From Desmodesmus armatus (lineage: Eukaryota; Chlorophyta; Chlorophyceae; Sphaeropleales; Scenedesmaceae): a stretch of DNA of 64,000 nucleotides. The position numbers and the translations under genes are program-made. Shown here piece by piece: positions 46,666 through 60,400 of the stretch; the first letter of the stretch is position 1, and each line of letters begins with the position of its first letter. Location of the stretch: assembly GCA_007449985.2 (NCBI GenBank), contig VIIQ02000183.1, positions 124,001-188,000 of the forward strand, read 5' to 3'. Below the pieces are notes generated by a model, which was not told the origin of the DNA, searched no databases, and saw only the letters and a program-made list of their open reading frames with translations.

Positions 46666-49600
46666 TGAACAGCAAGAAGGCTGGTGCCAGGGTCGCCAGG
46701 TTGAGGTCTTCAAAATGGCTTCCATGCCTGGTTGTGTCACTGTGTGTGGTGATGTTGTTGTTGCAGCGCAGGCCCCAGCAAATGATTGCTAAAACTGCAC
46801 AAGGGTCCCAGCACGTCAATGTGTCTTTCACGGTTGCCATCGCTTCTGCGCCTAGACCTGGCCCCTTCAACTACGTAACCAATTGCATCTTGAGCAACTA
46901 CTGTGCGTTTGCAGCAGTCGGGGGTCCCAGTACGTGGCCCTCTGTGGCTCTGGTCAACACAGAGGTACCGCCTGGCAAGCACCTGTCAGAGCTGGCACAA
47001 AGTCCGCGTGTGCAGCACTACCTGCGAAATGGCTTGACATTAGTCAATCGGGAGAGCATGCCTGCCCCTTTGCACGAACCATCGTTTGTTATGGATTTGG
47101 TAAACCGTACCCAGATTACACAACAGGTGAGCCAAGGCACCTGAATCAGCCATGGTTGCAGGCCCTGCAGATATGTGTCATCAAGTGAGTTGATAACATC
47201 ACAACTAGGCCTTTCACTGTAGCTGCATAATGAACCTGGACTCGTTATTCAGCTATTTGGTATCACTTTATCAGGCCTGAGATTGTCAGTCAGAGCTTGC
47301 TGTGCGCACTGCAACCATGCCAAATCCTATATATAATATGGTGACCCCCTGGTGAGGACTTGTCAGGCAGGTGGAGGCCAAAAGCACCCTGCTGGTGTGA
47401 AGGGGTAAAGTAGTGAAGGTGTGTGAGTAGCAGAGGCCTGGGGCGCCCCTGGTGGGAGGACAGGTAGCAGTAGACATTTTCAGGGGCGCCCATCATGCCT
47501 GCTACTCATCATCATAGCTCAACTTTTACTACAGTGCGGTGGCAAACAGAGGTGTCCCCTGGATGTGACAAAGGTGACAGGTGCATGTGTGAGGGCAAGC
47601 AAACGGCAAAGAGGGGTTCAATCGTATGGGGTTCAGTATTTGTTTCAAGTTTTTCACACTGTGAGAAGTTCTCAGGGGTTGCCTGGACCTGGGGCTAATG
47701 CTGCCCCTGGCTGGGTAATTGTAGGGCCTGGTATACCAGTGAACGTACACTACAGGGGTGCGGGAAGTAGAGCCCTGACAATAAAAGCACAATGATGCCA
47801 TGGTGTCAAAAACAACAAACAATTGTGTGTGAAATGAAGGTATTCATTGCTATCCAGTCTGATTTGGAATTTCATAGGTCTCCAACCCATTCCTGCTGCA
47901 GGAAGTTTGGGAGCTTGTTTGCCAACGCAGTGGAGTAATGGACCTTTTTACATATGTCGGCATCCTGAAGAGCGGGCATGTCCTACAAGGTCTCCAGGGG
48001 CGTATGATAGCTACTGCCAGTTATTGATTGGGATCAGGTGCTGTTGCCCACTCAAGGAGCTTCAGACGCTAAGAACTGCACCTGACACCATGAACTATTG
48101 TTCTTGGTTTTCCTGTTTGAGTCAAGGCCTTGTAAGTGTAACTGCGGACTCACAGGTTACACCCCTGCCATCCTAGGGGGTCATGCCATGCCCAAACCTA
48201 TGCGCATTGGGTTCAGGGGACTGCTGCTGTTAAACCGCGGCTGTCAAAGTGGCACTGCAGAAAAGTGACCCACAGGCATTAACGCAAAAACTGTAAGGAG
48301 CGATTGGTCTGCAAATTTGCATGGTGCCTCAATCACATGTGATGAGCCCACAGCTGCACTGGCAAAAGATCCTGCAATGTAGATTTTGAGATAATGCTTA
48401 AGCATTTCAAAAATGTATCAAGGAGCAAGGTACAACTTCTGATGAATATTACAGATAATTGACATTGCAGAACCTTACCAAAATGCTCCAGGCACTGTGG
48501 CATGTGTGATTTTAGACGTCCAGAAAATGGCTGGCCAATCGCTCCTTACAATTTTTACCCACAAGCCGGTGAAGGGGCCCCCCAGTACTGCTGTTGGGCA
48601 GGGCACAGCCCCTTGTGGCTGCGCATTTGACTCAAAGCGAGGCCCTTTACCTTTATAACATCATCCAACCATGTTTACGCTGTCTTTCTAGCCCAACTGT
48701 CATCGCTCTGGCTCATGACAGTAGTACTGCTGGATGGCTCAAAGAGAAGTTTAAATGCACTGCGCCAACGCGACTTTGCAGGACCCAGAAACATCTTGGT
48801 ACTTAAGTCTATTCAGAATAGCAGTTTCCGTTCTTTAGTGCGGCTGTTATGGCTTCGACATAAAGTCGATGTTGCAGGCAATCCTGCCCTTAGGCAGGAA
48901 GCAAACAGGACTTCCGGCTAGGTGGAGGGGTGCTAGAGACATCATTCAACATCCTGAAACACTGAAACGGCATTGGAGTGGCTTGTGTTGCAGGGGGATT
49001 GCATGTCCAAACCCCCCTCAGGAATGCGTATGTCTGACCTTAATGGTGTTGGAACAGGGCGTGCTGCGACTGTCATGTCTCCGCAGCTAGCTGCACATGC
49101 TGCCTTATGTTACAAGGATCACTGTTACTGCGAAAATAGCCTAAATTGGAAGGGGGGGAGGGGTTCAGCAGCTCGTCAGCAAGGGAGACAGCAGTACCAA
49201 TAACGAGCCTAAAAGCTGCCGGGGGGTGGGTGTTTTGGCTCAAAGAGCCTACAACGGAGAGGTGGGAGGGGAACAACGATTTTTGGCATTCCCCCCCCCC
49301 CCCCCCGGGTGGGGTCTCAGGCTTCTGGTGGACCCCTTATATAACCTTGAGTTAGTCCCAGGTCAACTTTCAGCTGCACAGATCAAGTGCTGTGTGGCAT
49401 TTGGTTGGTGTGGTGAGATTTTGTTGAGAGCCCAAGGGGCCTGATAAATGTTTGATCAGTGTGATAACCCAAGTTTCACACCAAACAGCCTGTGCACTGC
49501 TGATTGTAGCCTTCCCCCTTGAGGACGATTGCCAACGCCAAGCACAGTTGCCAATGCCAAGCATTTGCAAATATAGTGTTCAGCAAAAATTGTGCTGTGG

Positions 49601-50306
49601 GCCAAAACAGCGATACAGAGCCTGAGTAGGGCAGGGGACCAACAGGGCAGAGGTACATGCAATGAAGCTGGCAGCTGCCAGCAGCAGGATGCTTTTTACT
49701 CACTCACCTTCCATCCACTAAATGCTGCTGCATCAGGAACGTGAGAGACTGTCTCCAGCTGCTGGCGACCCCCCGGACAGGTTCTGGTGGCGAAGCAAGG
49801 AAGCGCTAGACACTGTATTTACACTCACAGCAGCCCTGCGATTGCAGTCTTCTGTAACACACATTGTTTTTCTTCAAGATGACGTTGTGGTGGCACCAGG
49901 CTATTTGCAGAAGTTGCAGCAGTTTCTTGAGGCAAAAGCGGCATCCAACGACACAGTGGACGTGGTGACACTATTCACATCAAATAGTGGGAGCATCCCA
50001 GTGAGGGTGAATGCAGGAGCAGTTCATTTCGGATTTGTGGCAGTGGCTTTCCGCAGGGATGTGGTGGAGGAGTTGATTCCATTCTTGACCAGGCAGTTCT
50101 CTGAGGCCCCTGTTGATTGGCTGCTGAATGACTTTTTGACATCCCGCCACAAGGCGCTTTGGGCTTACTATCCCAATCTTGCACAGCATGTTGGTGTGGT
50201 CAGCAGTTTGCGTGGCAAGAAGCAGGGCATTGCATCGCCAACATTTCAGGACCGTGGTTGTTGGGTGGATGCAACATCAGCGTCCAGCAACAGTTCGGGT
50301 GCTTGA
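46665..50306 (+). CDS. GT54/MGAT4-like N-acetylglucosaminyltransferase, two exons
   Basis: Exon 1 (46665-47126) and exon 2 (49737-50306) join in phase 0 to 343 residues; the GT-AG intron is 2,610 bp and holds a MITE fragment. The N-terminus is short and basic and is followed by a hydrophobic anchor (WLPCLVVSLCVVMLLL, about residues 19-34), as in type II Golgi enzymes. Exon 2 carries the features of the MGAT4 family in order: WWRSKEALDTVF, the metal-binding acidic motif FLQDDVVVAPGYL, APVDWLLNDF, and LAQHVGVVSSLRGKK. By family, it would add a branching beta-1,4-GlcNAc to N-glycan mannose from UDP-GlcNAc; the exact acceptor in algae is uncertain. It is shorter than animal MGAT4 because the C-terminal domain is absent. 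The start is the first Met but lies at a duplication edge, so the original 5' end may differ. Confidence 0.8.
49110..49340. mobile_element. MITE copy 5, left end missing, in GT54 intron
   Basis: The core CAGCAAGGGAGACAGCAGTA and a right end ending CTTCTGGTGGACCCC are recognisable. A long C run is at about 49290-49306. Confidence 0.65.
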
Positions 50307-50874
50307 ATCCCAGGAGGCAGCATTTGGTGTCTGTGAATATATGAACTTGACACATGGAGTTCTTGCTTCTTGCCCAAAAGTTATAAAGGGGGCTATGAAT
50401 CCCCTACCGAGGAGCAGATGAAGGCGAGTTGCAACCAAGGCCCAAGATGCAGGTTTGATTCAACCCGGATCAGGAGGGGGGTGGGCGTCAGTCTTACAGT
50501 GTCTTACATGTAATTAATTACACCGGCCCCGATTACAGTGCAACTGGACACCCTGGTCTGGGGCTAAGGCCTGGGGCTGTTTGACTGTCTTCCACGGGGT
50601 TCTGTATGTGTTTCTGGTTGGCAATGCAAAACTTCGTAAGTGGCTCGTGGCCCAGTCCGTATCGCAATCCTTCAACTGCAAGCTATTTCCCCTTACCCTC
50701 ACTATACAGACCTGACGTAATCAACCAACCATAAGGCTCAAGAAGGCAGCAGCACAGTGGCTGTTATGTTTCAGGTGAGGGCAGCTGCCCTGTGGCAGTG
50801 CAGACGTCCTGTTACGTAATTTTGTATTATATTGTTACATCATGTTGTATCATACGGAGGGCCTTGCAGTGCTG
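50307..50874. other. 3' flank of GT54
   Basis: TGTAA at 50509-50513 is the nearest good polyadenylation motif, about 205 bases past the stop. No other feature seen. Confidence 0.35.
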
Positions 50875-51060
50875 GGGGTCCACCACAAACCTAAGACCCC
50901 GTTGTACCCCCCCCTCTCAGTTTCAGGCTCTGCGGTCCAGAACTCCCACCCCCTCGGTGGCTGTGATCGGTGCTGTCTCCCTTGCTGACGATCTGCGGAA
51001 CCCCTCGCCCTCCCTCCCCCCCCCCTTTTGCTTTGGGCCCCAGCAGGATCTGGGATGCTT
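50875..51060. mobile_element. MITE copy 6, inverted and truncated
   Basis: Begins GGGGGTCCACCACAAACC. The core is in opposite orientation to the other copies (GGTGCTGTCTCCCTTGCTGA) and the far end is missing. Confidence 0.65.
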
Positions 51061-51401
51061 TGATACCTCCTTAGTATACCTTTACGATGCTCCTTTGGGG
51101 CTGGTTCGGCCGGTCGATAGTTTTGCTGCACCTCAATCGGTTGCATTGTTTTAAAGCCAGAGCTGGTGCCTCGCGGCTGCCTCTCCAACAAGAGTTTTGT
51201 GATGATGATAAACGCATGCAGCACGCTCCCAGCGAGTTTGGAAGCAATAGCTTGGGTGTATGAATATTGGACCCCAGGCCAGGGTGTGCCACTTGCTGAA
51301 CCCGGCAAAAAGTCCCGAAGCAGCTCAAGGCTTTGCTTAGTAGTTGGAATCACTGACCACTACAAATGATAATGTTTGGGCATGTGATCACGAACTGTGT
51401 G
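51061..51401. other. Unique stretch before the satellite
   Basis: No gene or repeat recognised. The satellite begins near 51402. Confidence 0.4.
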
Positions 51402-54400
51402 CTGCACAGCACATGGCACTCCACGCGAAATTGCATGATGTGTATTTATGCTTGAGACATCATTTTGACCCCCCCCCCCATGCCAAATTTCAGCGCAACC
51501 AAAATTGGCCGCATCAGCACCACAGTGGTTCCCATGTGGCCGGTGCATTTCAATGCTCACGTGCCCAGAACACATACTTGCTGAATGGCGACTGCTTGTT
51601 CCGAGATCAAGAAAGAGTTACCGGCAACCATCTTTGCCCCTCCCCCTCCCCTTGCCCCCCATATGCCCTGCATCAGGTCTGCCAAGGTCTCACACATCAA
51701 CACCACATTGCATTTTTTTGCTACTGGAGGTTGAAATAAACTGCACAGCACATGGCACTCCACGCAAAATTGCATGATGTGTATTTATGCTTGGGACATC
51801 GTTGTGCACCCCCCCCCCCCTTCATGTGTAGTTTCAGCGCAACCAAAATGGCCCGCATCAGCACCACAGTGGTTCCCAAGAGGCTGTTGCTTTTCAATGC
51901 TTATGTTCCCAGAACAAATACTTGCTGAATGGCTAACTGCTTGTTGTGAGATCAAGACAGAGTTACAGGCAACCATTTTTGCCCCTCCCCCTCCCCTTGC
52001 GCCCCATATGCCTCGCATCAGCTCTGCCAAAGTCTCACACATCAACACCACATTGCATTTTGTGCTACTGGAGGTTGTAATCAACTGCACAGCACATGGC
52101 ACTCCACACTAAATTGCATGATGTGTATTTATGCTTGGGACATCGTTGTGCACCCCCCCCCTTCATGTGTAGTTTCAGCGCAACCAAAATGGCCCGCATC
52201 AGCACCACAGTGGTTCCCAAGAGGCTGTTGCTTTTCAATGCTTATGTTCCCAGAACATATACTTGCTGAATGGCTAACTGCTTGTTGTGAGATCAAGACA
52301 GAGTTACAGGCAACCATTTTTGCCCCTCCCCCTCCCCTTGCGCCCCATATGCCTCGCATCAGCTCTGCCAAAGTCTCACACATCAACACCACATTGCATT
52401 TTGTGCTACTGGAGGTTGTAATCAACTGCACAGCACATGGCACTCCACACTAAATTGCATGATGTGTATTTATGCTTGGGACATCGTTGTGCACCCCCCC
52501 CCCCTTCATGTGTAGTTTCAGCGCAACCAAAATGGCCCGCATCAGCACCACAGTGGTTCCCAAGAGGCTGTTGCTTTTCAATGCTTATGTTCCCAGAACA
52601 AATACTTGCTGAATGGCTAACTGCTTGTTGTGAGATCAAGACAGAGTTACAGGCAACCATTTTTGCCCCTCCCCCTCCCCTTGCGCCCCATATGCCTCGC
52701 ATCAGCTCTGCCAAAGTCTCACACATCAACACCACATTGCATTTTGTGCTACTGGAGGTTGTAATCAACTGCACAGCACATGGCACTCTACGCGAAATTG
52801 CATGATGTGTATTTATGCTTGGGACATCGTTTTGACCCCCCCCCCCCTTCATGTGTAGTTTCAGCGCAACCAAAATGGCCCGCATCAGCACCACAGTGGT
52901 TCCCATGAGGCTGTTGCTTTTCAATGCTTATGTTCCCAGAACAAATACTTGCTGAATGGCTAACTGCTTGTTGTGAGATCAAGACAGAGTTACAGGCAAC
53001 CATCTTTGCCCCTCCCCCTCCCCTTGCGCCCCATATGCCTCGCATCAGCTCTGCCAAAGTCTCACACATCAACACCACATTGCATTTTGTGCTACTGGAG
53101 GTTGTAATCAACTGCACAGCACATGGCACTCCACACTAAATTGCATGATGTGTATTTATGCTTGGGACATCGTTGTGCACCCCCCCCCCCTTCATGTGTA
53201 GTTTCAGCGCAACCAAAATGGCCCGCATCAGCACCACAGTGGTTCCCAAGAGGCTGTTGCTTTTCAATGCTTATGTTCCCAGAACAAATACTTGCTGAAT
53301 GGCTAACTGCTTGTTGTGAGATCAAGACAGAGTTACAGGCAACCATTTTTGCCCCTCCCCCTCCCCTTGCGCCCCATATGCCTCGCATCAGCTCTGCCAA
53401 AGTCTCACACATCAACACCACATTGCATTTTGTGCTACTGGAGGTTGTAATCAACTGCACAGCACATGGCACTCCACACTAAATTGCATGATGTGTATTT
53501 ATGCTTGGGACATCGTTGTGCACCCCCCCCCCAAATCATGTGAGTTTCAGCGCAACCAAAATGGCCGCATCAGCACCACAGTGGTTCCCAAGAGGCTGTT
53601 GCTTTTCAATGCTTATGTTCCCAAAACAAATACTTGCTGAATGGCTAACTGCTTGTTGTGAGATCAAGACAGAGTTACAGGCAACCATTTTTGCCCCTCC
53701 CCCTCCCCTTGCGCCCCATATGCCTCGCATCAGCTCTGCCAAAGTCTCACACATCAACACCACATTGCATTTTGTGCTACTGGAGGTTGTAATCAACTGC
53801 ACAGCACATGGCACTCCACACTAAATTGCATGATGTGTATTTATGCTTGGGACATCGTTGTGCACCCCCCCCCTTCATGTGTAGTTTCAGCGCAACCAAA
53901 ATGGCCCGCATCAGCACCACAGTGGTTCCCAAGAGGCTGTTGCTTTTCAATGCTTATGTTCCCAGAACAAATACTTGCTGAATGGCTAACTGCTTGTTGT
54001 GAGATCAAGACAGAGTTACAGGCAACCATTTTTGCCCCTCCCCCTCCCCTTGCGCCCCATATGCCTCGCATCAGCTCTGCCAAAGTCTCACACATCAACA
54101 CCACATTGCATTTTGTGCTACTGGAGGTTGTAATCAACTGCACAGCACATGGCACTCCACACTAAATTGCATGATGTGTATTTATGCTTGGGACATCGTT
54201 GTGCACCCCCCCCCCCTTCATGTGTAGTTTCAGCGCAACCAAAATGGCCCGCATCAGCACCACAGTGGTTCCCAAGAGGCTGTTGCTTTTCAATGCTTAT
54301 GTTCCCAGAACAAATACTTGCTGAATGGCTAACTGCTTGTTGTGAGATCAAGACAGAGTTACAGGCAACCATTTTTGCCCCTCCCCCTCCCCTTGCGCCC

Positions 54401-57400
54401 CATATGCCTCGCATCAGCTCTGCCAAAGTCTCACACATCAACACCACATTGCATTTTGTGCTACTGGAGGTTGTAATCAACTGCACAGCACATGGCACTC
54501 CACACTAAATTGCATGATGTGTATTTATGCTTGGGACATCGTTGTGCACCCCCCCCCCTTCATGTGTAGTTTCAGCGCAACCAAAATGGCCCGCATCAGC
54601 ACCACAGTGGTTCCCAAGAGGCTGTTGCTTTTCAATGCTTATGTTCCCAAAACAAATACTTGCTGAATGGCTAACTGCTTGTTGTGAGATCAAGACAGAG
54701 TTACAGGCAACCATTTTTGCCCCTCCCCCTCCCCTTGCGCCCCATATGCCTCGCATCAGCTCTGCCAAAGTCTCACACATCAACACCACATTGCATTTTG
54801 TGCTACTGGAGGTTGTAATCAACTGCACAGCACATGGCACTCCACACTAAATTGCATGATGTGTATTTATGCTTGGGACATCGTTGTGCACCCCCCCCCC
54901 TTCATGTGTAGTTTCAGCGCAACCAAAATGGCCCGCATCAGCACCACAGTGGTTCCCAAGAGGCTGTTGCTTTTCAATGCTTATGTTCCCAGAACAAATA
55001 CTTGCTGAATGGCTAACTGCTTGTTGTGAGATCAAGACAGAGTTACAGGCAACCATTTTTGCCCCTCCCCCTCCCCTTGCGCCCCATATGCCTCGCATCA
55101 GCTCTGCCAAAGTCTCACACATCAACACCACATTGCATTTTGTGCTACTGGAGGTTGTAATCAACTGCACAGCACATGGCACTCCACACTAAATTGCATG
55201 ATGTGTATTTATGCTTGGGACATCGTTGTGCACCCCCCCCCCTTCATGTGTAGTTTCAGCGCAACCAAAATGGCCCGCATCAGCACCACAGTGGTTCCCA
55301 AGAGGCTGTTGCTTTTCAATGCTTATGTTCCCAGAACAAATACTTGCTGAATGGCTAACTGCTTGTTGTGAGATCAAGACAGAGTTACAGGCAACCATTT
55401 TTGCCCCTCCCCCTCCCCTTGCGCCCCATATGCCTCGCATCAGCTCTGCCAAAGTCTCACACATCAACACCACATTGCATTTTGTGCTACTGGAGGTTGT
55501 AATCAACTGCACAGCACATGGCACTCCACACTAAATTGCATGATGTGTATTTATGCTTGGGACATCGTTGTGCACCCCCCCCCCTTCATGTGTAGTTTCA
55601 GCGCAACCAAAATGGCCCGCATCAGCACCACAGTGGTTCCCAAGAGGCTGTTGCTTTTCAATGCTTATGTTCCCAGAACAAATACTTGCTGAATGGCTAA
55701 CTGCTTGTTGTGAGATCAAGACAGAGTTACAGGCAACCATTTTTGCCCCTCCCCCTCCCCTTGCGCCCCATATGCCTCGCATCAGCTCTGCCAAAGTCTC
55801 ACACATCAACACCACATTGCATTTTGTGCTACTGGAGGTTGTAATCAACTGCACAGCACATGGCACTCCACACTAAATTGCATGATGTGTATTTATGCTT
55901 GGGACATCGTTGTGCACCCCCCCCCCTTCATGTGTAGTTTCAGCGCAACCAAAATGGCCCGCATCAGCACCACAGTGGTTCCCAAGAGGCTGTTGCTTTT
56001 CAATGCTTATGTTCCCAAACAAATACTTGCTGAATGGCTAACTGCTTGTTGTGAGATCAAGACAGAGTTACAGGCAACCATTTTTGCCCCTCCCCCTCCC
56101 CTTGCGCCCCATATGCCTCGCATCAGCTCTGCCAAAGTCTCACACATCAACACCACATTGCATTTTGTGCTACTGGAGGTTGTAATCAACTGCACAGCAC
56201 ATGGCACTCCACACTAAATTGCATGATGTGTATTTATGCTTGGGACATCGTTGTGCACCCCCCCCCCCTTCATGTGTAGTTTCAGCGCAACCAAAATGGC
56301 CCGCATCAGCACCACAGTGGTTCCCAAGAGGCTGTTGCTTTTCAATGCTTATGTTCCCAGAACAAATACTTGCTGAATGGCTAACTGCTTGTTGTGAGAT
56401 CAAGACAGAGTTACAGGCAACCATTTTTGCCCCTCCCCCTCCCCTTGCGCCCCATATGCCTCGCATCAGCTCTGCCAAAGTCTCACACATCAACACCACA
56501 TTGCATTTTGTGCTACTGGAGGTTGTAATCAACTGCACAGCACATGGCACTCCACACTAAATTGCATGATGTGTATTTATGCTTGGGACATCGTTGTGCA
56601 CCCCCCCCCCTTCATGTGTAGTTTCAGCGCAACCAAAATGGCCCGCATCAGCACCACAGTGGTTCCCAAGAGGCTGTTGCTTTTCAATGCTTATGTTCCC
56701 AAAACAAATACTTGCTGAATGGCTAACTGCTTGTTGTGAGATCAAGACAGAGTTACAGGCAACCATTTTTGCCCCTCCCCCTCCCCTTGCGCCCCATATG
56801 CCTCGCATCAGCTCTGCCAAAGTCTCACACATCAACACCACATTGCATTTTGTGCTACTGGAGGTTGTAATCAACTGCACAGCACATGGCACTCCACACT
56901 AAATTGCATGATGTGTATTTATGCTTGGGACATCGTTGTGCACCCCCCCCCCTTCATGTGTAGTTTCAGCGCAACCAAAATGGCCCGCATCAGCACCACA
57001 GTGGTTCCCAAGAGGCTGTTGCTTTTCAATGCTTATGTTCCCAAAACAAATACTTGCTGAATGGCTAACTGCTTGTTGTGAGATCAAGACAGAGTTACAG
57101 GCAACCATTTTTGCCCCTCCCCCTCCCCTTGCGCCCCATATGCCTCGCATCAGCTCTGCCAAAGTCTCACACATCAACACCACATTGCATTTTGTGCTAC
57201 TGGAGGTTGTAATCAACTGCACAGCACATGGCACTCCACACTAAATTGCATGATGTGTATTTATGCTTGGGACATCGTTGTGCACCCCCCCCCCTTCATG
57301 TGTAGTTTCAGCGCAACCAAAATGGCCCGCATCAGCACCACAGTGGTTCCCAAGAGGCTGTTGCTTTTCAATGCTTATGTTCCCAGAACAAATACTTGCT

Positions 57401-60400
57401 GAATGGCTAACTGCTTGTTGTGAGATCAAGACAGAGTTACAGGCAACCATTTTTGCCCCTCCCCCTCCCCTTGCGCCCCATATGCCTCGCATCAGCTCTG
57501 CCAAAGTCTCACACATCAACACCACATTGCATTTTGTGCTACTGGAGGTTGTAATCAACTGCACAGCACATGGCACTCCACACTAAATTGCATGATGTGT
57601 ATTTATGCTTGGGACATCGTTGTGCACCCCCCCCCCCATGTGTAGTTTCAGCGCAACCAAAATGGCCCGCATCAGCACCACAGTGGTTCCCAAGAGGCTG
57701 TTGCTTTTCAATGCTTATGTTCCCAGAACAAATACTTGCTGAATGGCTAACTGCTTGTTGTGAGATCAAGACAGAGTTACAGGCAACCATTTTTGCCCCT
57801 CCCCCTCCCCTTGCGCCCCATATGCCTCGCATCAGCTCTGCCAAAGTCTCACACATCAACACCACATTGCATTTTGTGCTACTGGAGGTTGTAATCAACT
57901 GCACAGCACATGGCACTCCACACTAAATTGCATGATGTGTATTTATGCTTGGGACATCGTTGTGCACCCCCCCCCCTTCATGTGTAGTTTCAGCGCAACC
58001 AAAATGGCCCGCATCAGCACCACAGTGGTTCCCAAGAGGCTGTTGCTTTTCAATGCTTATGTTCCCAAAACAAATACTTGCTGAATGGCTAACTGCTTGT
58101 TGTGAGATCAAGACAGAGTTACAGGCAACCATTTTTGCCCCTCCCCCTCCCCTTGCGCCCCATATGCCTCGCATCAGCTCTGCCAAAGTCTCACACATCA
58201 ACACCACATTGCATTTTGTGCTACTGGAGGTTGTAATCAACTGCACAGCACATGGCACTCCACACTAAATTGCATGATGTGTATTTATGCTTGGGACATC
58301 GTTGTGCACCCCCCCCCCCTTCATGTGTAGTTTCAGCGCAACCAAAATGGCCCGCATCAGCACCACAGTGGTTCCCAAGAGGCTGTTGCTTTTCAATGCT
58401 TATGTTCCCAAAACAAATACTTGCTGAATGGCTAACTGCTTGTTGTGAGATCAAGACAGAGTTACAGGCAACCATTTTTGCCCCTCCCCCTCCCCTTGCG
58501 CCCCATATGCCTCGCATCAGCTCTGCCAAAGTCTCACACATCAACACCACATTGCATTTTGTGCTACTGGAGGTTGTAATCAACTGCACAGCACATGGCA
58601 CTCCACACTAAATTGCATGATGTGTATTTATGCTTGGGACATCGTTGTGCACCCCCCCCCCTTCATGTGTAGTTTCAGCGCAACCAAAATGGCCCGCATC
58701 AGCACCACAGTGGTTCCCAAGAGGCTGTTGCTTTTCAATGCTTATGTTCCCAGAACAAATACTTGCTGAATGGCTAACTGCTTGTTGTGAGATCAAGACA
58801 GAGTTACAGGCAACCATTTTTGCCCCTCCCCCTCCCCTTGCGCCCCATATGCCTCGCATCAGCTCTGCCAAAGTCTCACACATCAACACCACATTGCATT
58901 TTGTGCTACTGGAGGTTGTAATCAACTGCACAGCACATGGCACTCCACACTAAATTGCATGATGTGTATTTATGCTTGGGACATCGTTGTGCACCCCCCC
59001 CCCTTCATGTGTAGTTTCAGCGCAACCAAAATGGCCCGCATCAGCACCACAGTGGTTCCCAAGAGGCTGTTGCTTTTCAATGCTTATGTTCCCAAAACAA
59101 ATACTTGCTGAATGGCTAACTGCTTGTTGTGAGATCAAGACAGAGTTACAGGCAACCATTTTTGCCCCTCCCCCTCCCCTTGCGCCCCATATGCCTCGCA
59201 TCAGCTCTGCCAAAGTCTCACACATCAACACCACATTGCATTTTGTGCTACTGGAGGTTGTAATCAACTGCACAGCACATGGCACTCCACACTAAATTGC
59301 ATGATGTGTATTTATGCTTGGGACATCGTTGTGCACCCCCCCCCCTTCATGTGTAGTTTCAGCGCAACCAAAATGGCCCGCATCAGCACCACAGTGGTTC
59401 CCAAGAGGCTGTTGCTTTTCAATGCTTATGTTCCCAAAACAAATACTTGCTGAATGGCTAACTGCTTGTTGTGAGATCAAGACAGAGTTACAGGCAACCA
59501 TTTTTGCCCCTCCCCCTCCCCTTGCGCCCCATATGCCTCGCATCAGCTCTGCCAAAGTCTCACACATCAACACCACATTGCATTTTGTGCTACTGGAGGT
59601 TGTAATCAACTGCACAGCACATGGCACTCCACACTAAATTGCATGATGTGTATTTATGCTTGGGACATCGTTGTGCACCCCCCCCCCTTCATGTGTAGTT
59701 TCAGCGCAACCAAAATGGCCCGCATCAGCACCACAGTGGTTCCCAAGAGGCTGTTGCTTTTCAATGCTTATGTTCCCAGAACAAATACTTGCTGAATGGC
59801 TAACTGCTTGTTGTGAGATCAAGACAGAGTTACAGGCAACCATTTTTGCCCCTCCCCCTCCCCTTGCGCCCCATATGCCTCGCATCAGCTCTGCCAAAGT
59901 CTCACACATCAACACCACATTGCATTTTGTGCTACTGGAGGTTGTAATCAACTGCACAGCACATGGCACTCCACACTAAATTGCATGATGTGTATTTATG
60001 CTTGGGACATCGTTGTGCACCCCCCCCCCTTCATGTGTAGTTTCAGCGCAACCAAAATGGCCCGCATCAGCACCACAGTGGTTCCCAAGAGGCTGTTGCT
60101 TTTCAATGCTTATGTTCCCAAAACAAATACTTGCTGAATGGCTAACTGCTTGTTGTGAGATCAAGACAGAGTTACAGGCAACCATTTTTGCCCCTCCCCC
60201 TCCCCTTGCGCCCCATATGCCTCGCATCAGCTCTGCCAAAGTCTCACACATCAACACCACATTGCATTTTGTGCTACTGGAGGTTGTAATCAACTGCACA
60301 GCACATGGCACTCCACACTAAATTGCATGATGTGTATTTATGCTTGGGACATCGTTGTGCACCCCCCCCCCTTCATGTGTAGTTTCAGCGCAACCAAAAT

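Noticed and set aside
47127..49736. Extra exons of the GT54-like gene
   Set aside because: Some stretches (about 47520-48180) look open, but the exon 1 to exon 2 join already matches phase and family order, leaving no missing domain to fill.
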